Of a stretch of DNA of 64,000 nt, positions 1-9,434 are shown in pieces. Under the pieces are notes generated by a model. That model was not told the origin of the DNA, ran no database searches, and worked only from the letters and a program-made list of their open reading frames with translations. The stretch covers positions 1 to 64,000 of the forward strand of contig JAAURJ010000008.1 in NCBI GenBank assembly GCA_012032285.1. The letters run 5' to 3'. Both the position numbers and the translations under genes were made by a program. The stretch's first letter is position 1; every line of letters begins with the position of its first letter. This DNA is from Sphingomonadales bacterium. Lineage in GTDB: Bacteria > Pseudomonadota > Alphaproteobacteria > Sphingomonadales > Sphingomonadaceae.

Positions 1-232
1 TGCGGGCGGCGCGGGGCGTTTTGTGCGTCCAGCGCCAGCCGATACGCAAAAAAGTCAGGAATAATACACAAATGCCAAAGGATTTGTGCACGTCCATAAA
101 AGGCCCGCGTGCTTCGCGTGTCATATCCTCGGTAAATTCGGCAAGGCCGATATTGGCAATCACCAAGGCCGCGATGATCCAGTGAAGGGCAATTGCCCCC
201 TTGGAATATTTACGAATGTTTGCGTTGCCCAT
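1..232 (-). CDS. Cytochrome b561 family protein, N-terminal part (runs off window start)
   Basis: Only the first 77 codons are present; the rest lies before base 1. The start is the ATG whose complement is at 230-232, preceded by a strong AGGAGG ribosome site at 241-250. The peptide begins MGNANIRKYSKGAIALHWII, typical of di-haem cytochrome b561: a basic N-terminus, the ALHW motif whose His is a usual haem ligand, then the first membrane helix. A second helix start, HKSFGICVLFL, follows. The family moves electrons from quinol or superoxide in the inner membrane. The fold is clear, the electron partner is not. Confidence 0.8.
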   Translation of the reverse strand, partial: MGNANIRKYSKGAIALHWIIAALVIANIGLAEFTEDMTREARGPFMDVHKSFGICVLFLTFLRIGWRWTHKTPRAAR

Positions 233-294
233 GCCGTCTACCTCCTCTGAACAAAAGCGGGCGACGGCATGAACCAGGCCGGTCTGACTATTTG

Positions 295-1083
295 TTAAAC
301 CGACGGTGCCTGCGTCACTTGCGGCATCTTACCCTGTTGAACCTGTTGTGCAAATATATCGCGCATCAATTGCAGCGAGAAAAGATGCGCATGGATCAGC
401 GGCAGCATACCATTCTGGTTGATCTTACGCAGTTTATCACCGTTCATATCGCGCAATTTTTCTTCATCGACCATTTTGAAACCGCGATAGACAAAGGGTT
501 TGTCATTGCCCGCTTGGGTAATCGAAACTTCACCGTCCATTAACAGATCGAGCTTTATCAATTCTTCCATAAACGCCTGTGTGCGGGCGCCGGCCTGTTC
601 AAAATCTTCGCAGAATTTCAGGATATTCTGCGTATTTTCGGTTGGCTTGCTGTCTTCGAACAAAGGCTGTGCGTCCTTGGCCTTTTTCATTTCGCCAACG
701 GCTTCGCTGGTCGGATCAAAGCACAGCGACAATTCTTCGCTTTCGGGGTTCAACCGCGCAAGCAGGAAAGGATAGCGGCGGATATATGCGGGCAAATAGA
801 CTGGACTTGTAAACTTAGCATTGTCATCCATGAAAATATTAACGCCTTCATTCAAGCCCATCAGCACCAGCGGAACCGGATTTTCCGAATCCGAAAAAAT
901 GATCGGGAAATGGCGTCCTGCCGACACAAATTCTTCGATAGTCAGCGGAATGGCGTGTTGGCCTTCCATGAATTTTGCATCGTCCATGGATTTGGTTTTC
1001 CAATCGGCGTGCTCCTTACTGTTCAAAGGAATCAGATCCTTATAGAATAAAGGAAGAGATTGCTGCTGTGCTGCACTTGCCAT
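295..1083 (-). CDS. SapC family protein
   Basis: A 262-residue protein matching the SapC family (PF07277) over its whole length: an N-terminal FYKDLIPLNSKEHADW block, the central FVSAGRHFPIIFSD block and the YIRRYPFLLAR block are characteristic. There is no signal peptide or membrane helix. SapC was named from Campylobacter surface-layer loci, but sphingomonad copies usually sit near TonB receptors and tryptophan halogenase-like genes and their role is unknown. No such partner is present here, so this copy stands alone. An ACGGAG ribosome site lies 7 bases before the ATG. Family call is firm, function unknown. Confidence 0.8.
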   Translation of the reverse strand: MASAAQQQSLPLFYKDLIPLNSKEHADWKTKSMDDAKFMEGQHAIPLTIEEFVSAGRHFPIIFSDSENPVPLVLMGLNEGVNIFMDDNAKFTSPVYLPAYIRRYPFLLARLNPESEELSLCFDPTSEAVGEMKKAKDAQPLFEDSKPTENTQNILKFCEDFEQAGARTQAFMEELIKLDLLMDGEVSITQAGNDKPFVYRGFKMVDEEKLRDMNGDKLRKINQNGMLPLIHAHLFSLQLMRDIFAQQVQQGKMPQVTQAPSV

Positions 1084-1140
1084 TTGAAAACTCCGTTAAT
1101 AAAAAGCTATTTGCCGCTCGCTTTAAGGATGTGATGCCCG

Positions 1141-2588
1141 CTAAGCAAGAGGAACAAGTTTGCCCGGGTTCATTATATCGTCCGGATCGAGCGCGTTTTT
1201 GATAGCGCGTAGCATCAACAACCGTGCGGGATCCGCCAAACGCGCCAATTCTTTGACCTTTAATTGGCCGATGCCATGTTCCGCCGAAATGGACCCTTTA
1301 TAGGCGGTTACGCGGTCATACACGGCGCGGCTTATTGCTTCTATATTGTCTCCATACCAGTTTTGTGGGTCCGCGCCCTTGGGCGCTTTGACGTGAAAAT
1401 GGATATTGCCATCGCCCAAATGGCCAAAGGCGACAATCTGTGTTCCAGGAAAAGCGGCTTCTATCTTCGGACTTTCATCAGTGATGAAGCGGGCCATATC
1501 GGCAACAGGCACGCTGATATCATGTTGCAGAGCCGGACCTTCGGCGCGTTCCGCCTCGCAATCGAATCGCGGATTTTCCAGAACGCTTCGGCTTGCGATT
1601 CGCTCGCCGAACAGACGGCGTCTGTGATCAAGCCCTGTTCCAGCGCTTGCGCCATATAGTCTTCGGCAATTGTCTGCGGCGACAGAGTGGCGGGATCATC
1701 CTGCACTATTTCCATCAAAATATGCCACGGATGACTGCTAGTCAGCGGCGATCTTGTTCCATCAATATGCCGCAATACAGCGTGCAACGCTCTATTGGGC
1801 AATATCTCAAATCCTTCCAAACGGCCGCGCAATCCGGCCTGCATGAACAGGAGCAGACGGTATGCTTCCTGCGGGCTGTTCACCCCGGCCCAGATAACGC
1901 AGCGGTCAATCAAGCCGGGCACCAGCTGCAAATTGGCGGCGGTGACTATACCCAGCGTGCCTTCTGCGCCTATCATCAAATGTTTCAGATCATAGCCGCG
2001 ATTGTCTTTTTTCAGCGGGGATAGGCCGTCATAAATTGACCCGTCGGGCAGCACCGCTTCTATCCCGTTGACAAGCGCCCGCATCGTCCCGTGGCGCAGC
2101 ACCTGTGTTCCGCCTGCATTGGTGGAAATCAACCCGCCAATGGTGGCCGATCCCTTGCCGCCTAATGTCAGGGGGAAACGCAGCCGGTGCTGCGCTGCAA
2201 GCTCATGCAGATTGTGTAAGATGACCCCCGCTTCGCAGCGGACAGTGCACTCGCCCTGATCGACGCCGATGATCCGGTTCATCCGGCGCATCGACAAAAG
2301 CACGGCCTTGCCGCTTTCATCGGGCGTCGCCCCTGCGACCATGCCGCTATTACCGCCCTGCGGCACCAGCGCGATTTTATGCGCAGCGGCGATTTTGACC
2401 AGCGCCGACACTTGCTGTGTGCTGTTAGGCGAAAGCATCGCCGCCGCCCGCCCGGTATAACGGCCGCGCCAATCGGTCAGCCATGGCGACAGGTCATCGG
2501 CATCATCGCTATAACCCTTTGGCCCGAGCAAGCGGCGAAAGGCATCCAATGCCTGCTGATTGGCAGGTGAAGCTGTCATCAATTCCAT
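1141..2588 (-). CDS. FAD-binding oxidoreductase, GlcD/D-2-hydroxyacid dehydrogenase type (one-base frameshift)
   Basis: The N-terminal part carries the PCMH-type FAD domain (PF01565) with ALVPQGGNSGMVAGATP and GGLISTNAGGTQVLRHG. The C-terminal part carries the FAD-oxidase C domain (PF02913) with FGHLGDGNIHFHV and SAEHGIGQLK. Enzymes of this class oxidise D-2-hydroxyacids such as D-lactate, 2-hydroxyglutarate or glycolate; the substrate cannot be read. The frame breaks at about base 1557, where one C appears lost: restoring it gives DSIAEAERAEGPALQHDISV and a 482-residue protein of usual length. The start at 2588 (MELMTASPAN) has an AAAGGA ribosome site; an earlier in-frame ATG at 2612 has none. 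Confidence 0.8.
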
Positions 2589-2685
2589 GCTATCCTTTTG
2601 CTTGCGGCCCAAATGCGAATAATAGCATATAAATTCATGCCATGTTCAATCGCATTCTGTAAAAACTGACGCTATAAAGAATTTT

Positions 2686-3201
2686 ATGGGATTCGGATTG
2701 CGGAAATTCCTCATCTTTTTGGGCTTAGCCGCTGGGGCATTGGCGGGAACGGCGGCGGCACAGGGCAAAGAAGGCATCAGCTTTCTGGGTCGTCAGATGA
2801 TTCCGCAGATTGAAACCGGCAATGGCTATTTTCAGGTGCGCGTGCAAAGCCGGGTGATCATCCGCGTTTCGCCGATCAACAACCGCGACACATTTGGCCG
2901 CAAAGTGCCGTCTTCGGATAGTTTTTCGGAAAAAAAAGCCCGCAAATGCTATGCCATGTCGCAATTTATCGGTTTTCGCAGCGGCGGCGGCGGTAAGGAA
3001 AATCTGGAACTTCTGACCCGCGACGGCACATTGGTGCGCGCCTATTTAAGTGATGGATGCCTATCGCGCGAATTTTACGCAGGGGCCTATATGGAACGGC
3101 CTGCCGACGGTAATTTGTGTGAGGACCGCGACATTATGCACGCCCGAACGGGGGCAAAGTGCGAGATTGATAAATTCCGTTTGCTCGTCGCAAAGAAATA
3201 G
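2686..3201 (+). CDS. Hypothetical exported protein
   Basis: A 171-residue protein I do not recognise. It opens with a clear signal peptide (basic start, hydrophobic core FLIFLGLAAGALAGTAAAQG, cleavage likely after AAA). The mature part has four cysteines, at the KCYAMS, DGCLSR, NLCEDR and AKCEID positions, which would suit two periplasmic disulfides. No transmembrane helix follows the signal. It is divergent from the FAD oxidase and precedes the helicase by 160 bases. A short hairpin at 3242-3263 may end the transcript, but its T-run is poor. Confidence 0.55.
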   Translation: MGFGLRKFLIFLGLAAGALAGTAAAQGKEGISFLGRQMIPQIETGNGYFQVRVQSRVIIRVSPINNRDTFGRKVPSSDSFSEKKARKCYAMSQFIGFRSGGGGKENLELLTRDGTLVRAYLSDGCLSREFYAGAYMERPADGNLCEDRDIMHARTGAKCEIDKFRLLVAKK

Positions 3202-3360
3202 ACGGTTTCAAATCGCGCCAATTCCGCCCATATCTGACCAAAGCCAAAGCAACCTGCTTGGCTATTTCCTTGACATTTGCGGCGATCATGCCCTAAGCGC
3301 GGGGCCGGTTATGGCGGATGCGACACGCCCGGCCAAATAATCAATTTTCCGGAATCCTAT

Positions 3361-4716
3361 ATGCTATTTGCCGACATCGGCCTTTCTGATGAGTTATTGC
3401 GTGCCGTAACAGAGGCGGGCTATACCGAGCCGACGCCTATTCAGGAACAGGCGATACCGCCGGTGTTGATGATGAAGGATATTATCGGTATCGCGCAAAC
3501 CGGCACTGGCAAAACCGCATCTTTTGTCCTGCCGATGATCGACATTTTGGCGCAAGGCCGGGCAAGGGCGCGGATGCCGCGCTCCTTGATATTGGAACCG
3601 ACCCGCGAACTCGCGGCGCAGGTGGCCGAAAACTTCGAAAAATATGGTAAATACAGCAATCTTTCTATGGCGCTGCTGATCGGCGGGGTGTCGATGGGTG
3701 ATCAGGTAAAGGCCCTTGAAAAAGGCGTTGATGTACTGATCGCAACGCCCGGGCGGCTTATGGATTTGTTCGGCCGCGGCAACATATTGCTGACCGGTTG
3801 TGACTTGCTTGTCATTGATGAGGCAGATCGGATGCTCGACATGGGTTTCATTCCCGATATTGAGGAAATCTGCACCAAACTGCCCGCGCAGCGGCAAACA
3901 TTATTGTTCAGCGCGACCATGCCGCCCCCCATTAAAAAACTGGCCGATAAATTCCTAACCAGCCCCAAATATATCGAGGTTGCCCGGCCCGCGACTGCGA
4001 ACAAGAATATTGAACAGCATCTTGTCAATGTCACGCCGCAAAAAAAGCGCGATATGCTCAAAAAACTACTCCTTGCCGAACAGGTTGAAACCGGCATTAT
4101 CTTTTCCAACCGTAAAACAACCGTGCGTGATTTGAACAAATCGCTTGCCCGTGACGGATTTCGGACCGGAGAAATTCACGGCGATATTGATCAGGCAACC
4201 CGTCAGGCGCAGCTGGATATGTTCAAAAAGGGTGAGATTAACTTGCTCGTCGCGTCCGATGTGGCGGCCCGCGGACTGGATATTAAGGGCGTCAGCCATG
4301 TGTTCAACTATGACGCGCCATGGCATCCCGATGACTATGTCCACCGCATAGGCCGCACGGGCCGTGCGGGCGCAAAGGGCAAGGCATTCACCTTTGTAAC
4401 AAAGGCGGATGAAGAAGCGATAGCCAATATCGAAAAGCTGATCGGGCACAAAATTGAACGGATGGGTGGTCAGCTTGCGGAACGCGGTGCCACCGATAAG
4501 GACGGCAAAGCGGAAATACCAAAAGCGGGTCATGAACCGAAAAAACCAGAAGGCCGCCCCGCCAAAGATACGGTTCAGAAAACGGGCAAAGCCGCCAGCA
4601 AAGCCAAGGTTAAAAAACCCAAAACTGCCGCCGGCAAACATATGGCCGATGATGGCACAGATGATGGCTGGAACGGCCCTTTGCCCGATTTCCTGAATGT
4701 GAGTTTCGGCGGTTAA
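3361..4716 (+). CDS. DEAD-box ATP-dependent RNA helicase, RhlE-like
   Basis: A 451-residue helicase with all expected motifs in order: Q-motif PTPIQEQAI near residue 25, motif I AQTGTGKT at 45-52, PTRELAAQ, DEAD at 153-156, SAT at 184-186, ARGLD, and motif VI HRIGRTGR at 328-335. After the two RecA-like domains comes a Lys/Pro-rich basic tail of about 75 residues, probably an RNA-contacting extension. It resembles RhlE/CsdA-type helicases that remodel RNA in ribosome assembly or cold. The start at 3361 (MLFADIGLSD) was chosen by family alignment; the frame is open upstream to 3277. Confidence 0.9.
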   Translation: MLFADIGLSDELLRAVTEAGYTEPTPIQEQAIPPVLMMKDIIGIAQTGTGKTASFVLPMIDILAQGRARARMPRSLILEPTRELAAQVAENFEKYGKYSNLSMALLIGGVSMGDQVKALEKGVDVLIATPGRLMDLFGRGNILLTGCDLLVIDEADRMLDMGFIPDIEEICTKLPAQRQTLLFSATMPPPIKKLADKFLTSPKYIEVARPATANKNIEQHLVNVTPQKKRDMLKKLLLAEQVETGIIFSNRKTTVRDLNKSLARDGFRTGEIHGDIDQATRQAQLDMFKKGEINLLVASDVAARGLDIKGVSHVFNYDAPWHPDDYVHRIGRTGRAGAKGKAFTFVTKADEEAIANIEKLIGHKIERMGGQLAERGATDKDGKAEIPKAGHEPKKPEGRPAKDTVQKTGKAASKAKVKKPKTAAGKHMADDGTDDGWNGPLPDFLNVSFGG

Positions 4717-4765
4717 TCGGCTTTAACGGCTGTTATCCTTAATCCGTTCATCCCTGCCTTCTTCA

Positions 4766-6454
4766 TCATTGGCATGAGTGACGTCCGGGCTTGCTGCGTT
4801 TGTAAACAGGCCGTCCGCCCACCCAGCTTTCTTCGACAATGGTTTTGCGAATATCACCGGGGCTGGCGAGGAGCGGATCGGTATCGACAAGAATAAAGTC
4901 CGCCCGGTAACCGGGGGCAAGCCGTCCAACCTTTCCTTCGGCAAAGGCAGCATAGGCCGCGCCTGTGGTAAAACCTGCAAGCGCTTGTTCGCGGCTTACC
5001 CTTTCCTGCGGGCGCCAACCACCAAAAGGTTCGCCCTTTGCATCTTCGCGGGTAATAGCGGCGGCGATGCCAGCGAAAGGATTGGCCGATTCCACCGGAA
5101 CGTCGCTACCAAATGCGAGCTTGCCGCCCGCTTTCAATATGCTCTGCCACGCATAGGCCCCATCCAAGCGACCTGCGCCAAGCCGCGCCTCCGCCATTAA
5201 CCGGTCCGAAGTCTGATGCACCGGTTGCATCGACGAAATAATGCCATGCCGGCCAAGGCGGGGTAGATCGGCGGGATCGACAATCTGGACGTGTTCTATA
5301 CGCCAGCGGCGGTCGCCTGCGAAAGTGTCGGATAGCTCCTCGATCGCATCAATCACCTCGGCATTGGCTGCGTCGCCAATGGCGTGGACAGCGGGTTGGA
5401 AACCATCCATAGCCGCGCGAACCATCAAATTGCGCAGCTCCGCGCTTGCCAGAAATAGCAGACCTTTTTCCTTCGGCGCATCGCTATAGGGTGCTTTGAG
5501 CGCCGCGCCCCTGCTGCCCAAGGCGCCGTCCAGATACAGCTTCACCCCGCCAAGGCGCAGCCGGTCTTCATAAAGCCACGGAGTTGGTCGCGGTCCGGCT
5601 ATGGCAACCATATTATCAATACCGCCTGCATATGAAAATATCCGCATATGCAGCCAGCCATCATCGCCCGCCCGGCGATAGCTTTGCCAATCCTCCATCG
5701 TCGTGCCCATATCGGCAATCGCAGTTATCCCTTGGGACAACAATATCTGCTGTGCCTTGGCAAGGGCAATGTTGCGCTCGGCGGGTTTTGGCACGGGCAC
5801 AAATTTCTGGATCAGATCGGCGGCGGCATCGACAAATATCCCGCTTGGCTCACCGGCTAATATGATAATTTTACCGCCGCTAGGTGAGGGCGTTTTACTG
5901 GTCACCTTGGCCAGAGCCATCGCGCTGAAATTGGCCCAGCCCGCATGGCCGTCCACCCGTTCCAGCCAAATTGGCCGCCCCCCTGCCGCCGCTTTTATGG
6001 CGTCCGTTTCCAGATCGCCGGCATTGGGAAAACGGCCAAGGTCCCATTTTTCCTGATTCCAACCGCGCCCGATGATCCAGCGACGTTCGGGATATTGGGC
6101 GGCATAAGCGGCGATGGCGGCCTGCGCCTCTTCAAGGCTGCCGGTTTCGCTTAAATCGAGCGTCAGCGCCTGAAAACCGGTGCCCATGACATGGCCATGC
6201 GCATCAATCAGGCCAGGCAGCATCGTCATGCCCTTGCCATCGGTACGGAAATCGAGCTGCTTGGGCGGTTTATCCTTGCGGGTTAAAAGCTGTGTAACCT
6301 TGCCGTCTTTTGCCACCAGCAATCCGGTAAAGCGCACGACCTTACCCTCTTCATCCAAAGTTATGCCATTGACATTATCAATCAAGCCATCGGCATAGGC
6401 GGGCGTATTCAGGCCGCAAAGGGCCACCAGCGCCGTAAAAAACAGCTTTCTCAT
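4766..6454 (-). CDS. Exported amidohydrolase, YtcJ-like (Amidohydro_3)
   Basis: A 562-residue metal-dependent hydrolase of the amidohydrolase superfamily (PF07969). A signal peptide (MRKLFFTALVALCGLNTPAYA) sends it to the periplasm. The first metal motif His-Gly-His is at residues 86-88 in LPGLIDAHGHVMG; AVHAIGDAAN and FGSDVPVESANPFAGI supply the later ligands, including the conserved Asp. Relatives are annotated loosely as N-substituted formamide deformylases or exoenzyme regulators; the substrate is unknown. Its start overlaps the end of the next upstream gene (the 6451-7320 dehydrogenase) by 4 bases, so the two are probably translated together. Confidence 0.85.
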   Translation of the reverse strand: MRKLFFTALVALCGLNTPAYADGLIDNVNGITLDEEGKVVRFTGLLVAKDGKVTQLLTRKDKPPKQLDFRTDGKGMTMLPGLIDAHGHVMGTGFQALTLDLSETGSLEEAQAAIAAYAAQYPERRWIIGRGWNQEKWDLGRFPNAGDLETDAIKAAAGGRPIWLERVDGHAGWANFSAMALAKVTSKTPSPSGGKIIILAGEPSGIFVDAAADLIQKFVPVPKPAERNIALAKAQQILLSQGITAIADMGTTMEDWQSYRRAGDDGWLHMRIFSYAGGIDNMVAIAGPRPTPWLYEDRLRLGGVKLYLDGALGSRGAALKAPYSDAPKEKGLLFLASAELRNLMVRAAMDGFQPAVHAIGDAANAEVIDAIEELSDTFAGDRRWRIEHVQIVDPADLPRLGRHGIISSMQPVHQTSDRLMAEARLGAGRLDGAYAWQSILKAGGKLAFGSDVPVESANPFAGIAAAITREDAKGEPFGGWRPQERVSREQALAGFTTGAAYAAFAEGKVGRLAPGYRADFILVDTDPLLASPGDIRKTIVEESWVGGRPVYKRSKPGRHSCQ

Positions 6455-7320
6455 CTTTTTGGTAATCTCCTGATCAATGCGCTGGTATCCTGCCTACCGC
6501 CGCCCATATATTGCACGTCGGAATAATATTGATCGGCCTGTGCCGCGCAGGGGATGGATGCGCCATTGGCCCGCGCCTCGTCCAGCGCCAGCCCCAAATC
6601 CTTGCGCATCCAATCGACGGCAAAACCAAAATCAAATTCGCCCCGCGCCATGGTTTGCCAGCGATTATCCATTTGCCAGCTTTGCGCCGCACCGCCCGAA
6701 ATTGCTTCAAATACTTTGTCCAAATCCACCTCGGCGCATTGCGCAAAATGCAAGGCTTCGGATAGCCCCTGCAATATCCCGGCAATCGCAATTTGGTTGA
6801 CCATTTTCGCGGTCTGCCCGGCGCCGGGACCGCCGACATGGACTATCCTTTTGGCATAGGCCTGCATCACTGGTTCTGCCATCGCCATTGCTTCGCCGCC
6901 GCCGCCGCACATGATCGAAAGCGTGCCATTTTCTGCGCCCGCCTGCCCGCCCGATACCGGAGCGTCCACACAAAATAGCCCGCGTGATTTTGCCTCAACC
7001 GCCAATTGCCGGGCGATCCGTGCCGATACCGTGGTATGGTCGATAAATGTCGCGCCCTTTGCCATCGCGGCAAAAGCGCCATCGCGGCCCAATGTGATAC
7101 TGGCCAAATCATCGTCGGTTCCGACGCAGGCAATCACAACATCGGCGTCCTTTGCCGCATCCGCCGGGCTTTGCGCTACCGTTCCGTCATGCGCCTTTGC
7201 CCATAGCTCCGCCTTGGAGCGCGAACGGTTATAGACCGTCATCTGATGCCCCGCCATTTTCAAATGACGCGCCATGGGTGCGCCCATTATACCCAATCCG
7301 ATGAAAGTAATTCTAGCCAT
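6451..7320 (-). CDS. NAD(P)-dependent beta-hydroxyacid dehydrogenase (3-hydroxyisobutyrate dehydrogenase family)
   Basis: A 289-residue oxidoreductase. The Rossmann motif GLGIMG is at residues 8-13, followed by the substrate-binding signature DAPVSGGQAGAENGTLSIM and the catalytic Lys region GQTAKMVNQI. These three blocks define the family that includes MmsB, GarR/tartronate-semialdehyde reductase and glyoxylate reductases; which substrate is used cannot be told. It is the first gene of a two-gene unit with the exported amidohydrolase and has a GGACGGAG ribosome site. A divergent promoter region of about 57 bases separates it from the threonine ammonia-lyase gene. Confidence 0.85.
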   Translation of the reverse strand: MARITFIGLGIMGAPMARHLKMAGHQMTVYNRSRSKAELWAKAHDGTVAQSPADAAKDADVVIACVGTDDDLASITLGRDGAFAAMAKGATFIDHTTVSARIARQLAVEAKSRGLFCVDAPVSGGQAGAENGTLSIMCGGGGEAMAMAEPVMQAYAKRIVHVGGPGAGQTAKMVNQIAIAGILQGLSEALHFAQCAEVDLDKVFEAISGGAAQSWQMDNRWQTMARGEFDFGFAVDWMRKDLGLALDEARANGASIPCAAQADQYYSDVQYMGGGRQDTSALIRRLPKR

Positions 7321-7377
7321 GGCTCCGTCCTAATCCCTGTTTGCTCTTTAGGCCAGATAAGATAAGGGCGAAAGCAT

Positions 7378-8601
7378 ATGACCGACCAATTAACCCTATC
7401 GCACATCCGCGCCGCTCAGGAACGGATTCAGGACGCCATCGTCAAAACGCCGACCTTGCGCAGCAAAACGCTATCCGATTTGACCGGGGCGAATATCTTT
7501 CTGAAATTCGAAAATCTGCAATTTACTGCAGCCTATAAGGAACGCGGTGCGCTTAATGCTCTTATGCTGCTGAGCGAGGAGGCGCGGGGCCGGGGTGTAA
7601 TTGCTGCTTCGGCGGGTAACCATGCACAAGGGCTTAGCTATCATGGCACAAGGCTGGGCGTGCCGGTGACCATTGTGATGCCATTGACCACGCCGACGGT
7701 GAAGGTGATGCAGACCGAAAGCGTAGGCGGCCATGTGGTCCTGCACGGCGAAACATTTGATGAAGCCTATCAATATGCCCTTCTGCTGGAAAAGGAGCAG
7801 GGTCTTACCTTTGTGCATCCTTTTGATGATCCGGTGGTGGCGGCCGGACAAGGCACGGTTGCGCTTGAAATGCTGGAGGCTGTGCCGGACATTGATATGC
7901 TCGTCGTACCTATTGGCGGCGGCGGATTATTATCGGGCATGGGCACTGCGGCAAGGGGATTGAAAAGCGATATAGGCTTGATCGGGGTGCAGGCGGAACT
8001 ATTCCCGTCTATGTATGCGAAGATCAATGGTAAGCAGCTGCCGTGCGAAGGCGACACGTTGGCAGAGGGCATAGCGGTTAAGGTGCCGGGGGAATTCACA
8101 TCAAAAGTCATAAATGAACTGGTTGATGAAATTCTTTTGGTGAGCGAGGCGCAGCTGGAAAGCGCGGTCAGCCTGCTGTTGCAAATTGAAAAAACCGTCG
8201 TTGAGGGCGCGGGCGCAGCCGGGCTGGCCGCGATCATGGCGCATAAAGAAAAATTTGCCGGTAAAAATGTCGGCGTGGTGCTGTGCGGCGGGAATATCGA
8301 CACCCGCCTGCTTGCCAATGTGCTGCTGCGTGATCTGGCACGGTCGGGCCGTTTGGCGCGGCTGCGCATCACGCTACAGGACCGGCCCGGTGCCTTGTTT
8401 AAGGTGATGCGGCTGTTTGATCAGCATAATGTCAACATCATCGAAATCTACCATCAACGGATTTTCACCACGCTGCCGGCAAAAGGACTGATCACCGATA
8501 TTGAGTGTGAAGCCCGCGATGCGGCGCAGCTTCAGGGGCTGGTCGATGGGTTGATCGCAAACGGATATCAGGTGGAGCGGGTGGAATTGAACGGGGCATA
8601 A
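7378..8601 (+). CDS. Threonine ammonia-lyase (threonine dehydratase)
   Basis: A 407-residue PLP enzyme that deaminates threonine to 2-oxobutyrate, the entry to isoleucine synthesis. The PLP lysine is K54 in the block TAAYKERGALN, the phosphate/substrate loop is SAGNHAQG, and the glycine-rich cofactor loop is VPIGGGGLLSGMG. The last 75 or so residues form an ACT domain (RLRITLQDRPGALFKVMRLF), pointing to allosteric control. The length fits the shorter TdcB/IlvA type with one ACT domain. It stands alone between divergent neighbours; no attenuator-like leader is visible in the 57 bases upstream. Confidence 0.88.
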   Translation: MTDQLTLSHIRAAQERIQDAIVKTPTLRSKTLSDLTGANIFLKFENLQFTAAYKERGALNALMLLSEEARGRGVIAASAGNHAQGLSYHGTRLGVPVTIVMPLTTPTVKVMQTESVGGHVVLHGETFDEAYQYALLLEKEQGLTFVHPFDDPVVAAGQGTVALEMLEAVPDIDMLVVPIGGGGLLSGMGTAARGLKSDIGLIGVQAELFPSMYAKINGKQLPCEGDTLAEGIAVKVPGEFTSKVINELVDEILLVSEAQLESAVSLLLQIEKTVVEGAGAAGLAAIMAHKEKFAGKNVGVVLCGGNIDTRLLANVLLRDLARSGRLARLRITLQDRPGALFKVMRLFDQHNVNIIEIYHQRIFTTLPAKGLITDIECEARDAAQLQGLVDGLIANGYQVERVELNGA

Positions 8602-8692
8602 TAAAAATTGTGGTAAATACTCTTTTCACATAGGTCCGGTGCGGGCATAAAGGGGCGGTTCAACAATAATAGTATCGGTTCACGGGTTAGGC

Positions 8693-9421
8693 ATGAGCGC
8701 ACCAGTTAAATTCCCTCGATTCTTCGTCACGAATCCCGGACCTTGCCCATATTTGCCAGGGAAAACCGAACGGAAAGTATTCACCGAATTAAACGGCCCG
8801 CACGCCGATGAGTTAAATGATGCGCTGGGGCGGATCGGGTTTCGCCGGAGTCAAAATGTCGCCTATCGGCCTAGCTGCATTGATTGCAAGGCCTGTGTAT
8901 CCGTCCGGGTTTTAACAGACGAGTTTGAACCCAATGCGACACAGCGCAAAATCCTGCGCCGCAATGATGACCTGACCGTCAATGCTTGCCGCCCTTGGTC
9001 GACATCCGAACAATATGAATTGCTGCGCCGTTATTTGCGGCAACGCCATCCCGAAGGCGGCATGACCGATATGGACGATATGGATTATGCCGATATGGTC
9101 GAACAGTCGCCGGTTCGAAGCAATATTATCGAATATCGCGAACCGGGGCGTTTTGGCCAACCGGGCAAGCTGGTCGGGGCGTGCCTGACCGATAGCCAGG
9201 GCGATGGCCTGTCGATGATTTACAGTTTCTATGACGCCAAAGCCGAAGGACGCGCAGGGCTTGGCAATTTCATCATCCTCGATCATATCATTCGCGCACG
9301 CAAGGCGGGCCTGCCATTCGTCTATCTTGGCTATTGGGTCGAAGGATCACCGCGAATGAATTATAAAACTCGTTATCAGCCGCTTGAACGGCTTGGTCCC
9401 GACGGCTGGCGGCGGTTTTAA
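8693..9421 (+). CDS. bpt: Aspartate/glutamate leucyltransferase (arginyltransferase family)
   Basis: A 242-residue enzyme of the ATE family. It adds leucine from Leu-tRNA to proteins with N-terminal Asp or Glu, marking them for ClpS/ClpAP degradation. The N-terminal ATE domain shows [16 protein letters not shown] and the cysteine block [16 protein letters not shown]; the C-terminal GNAT-like domain shows [11 protein letters not shown] and [15 protein letters not shown]. Length and both domains match bacterial Bpt rather than eukaryotic ATE1. It is monocistronic and convergent with ubiB, the stop codons 13 bases apart. Confidence 0.9.
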   Translation: MSAPVKFPRFFVTNPGPCPYLPGKTERKVFTELNGPHADELNDALGRIGFRRSQNVAYRPSCIDCKACVSVRVLTDEFEPNATQRKILRRNDDLTVNACRPWSTSEQYELLRRYLRQRHPEGGMTDMDDMDYADMVEQSPVRSNIIEYREPGRFGQPGKLVGACLTDSQGDGLSMIYSFYDAKAEGRAGLGNFIILDHIIRARKAGLPFVYLGYWVEGSPRMNYKTRYQPLERLGPDGWRRF

Positions 9422-9434
9422 TAGAACTGCGCTA

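Noticed and set aside
1141-2588. Calling the frameshifted genes pseudogenes
   Set aside because: Each needs only one to three restored bases, the residues elsewhere are conserved, and essential genes are equally affected.
3242-3263. Terminator after the hypothetical gene at 2686
   Set aside because: Six-pair stem with a 10-base loop and a poor T-run; too weak to call.
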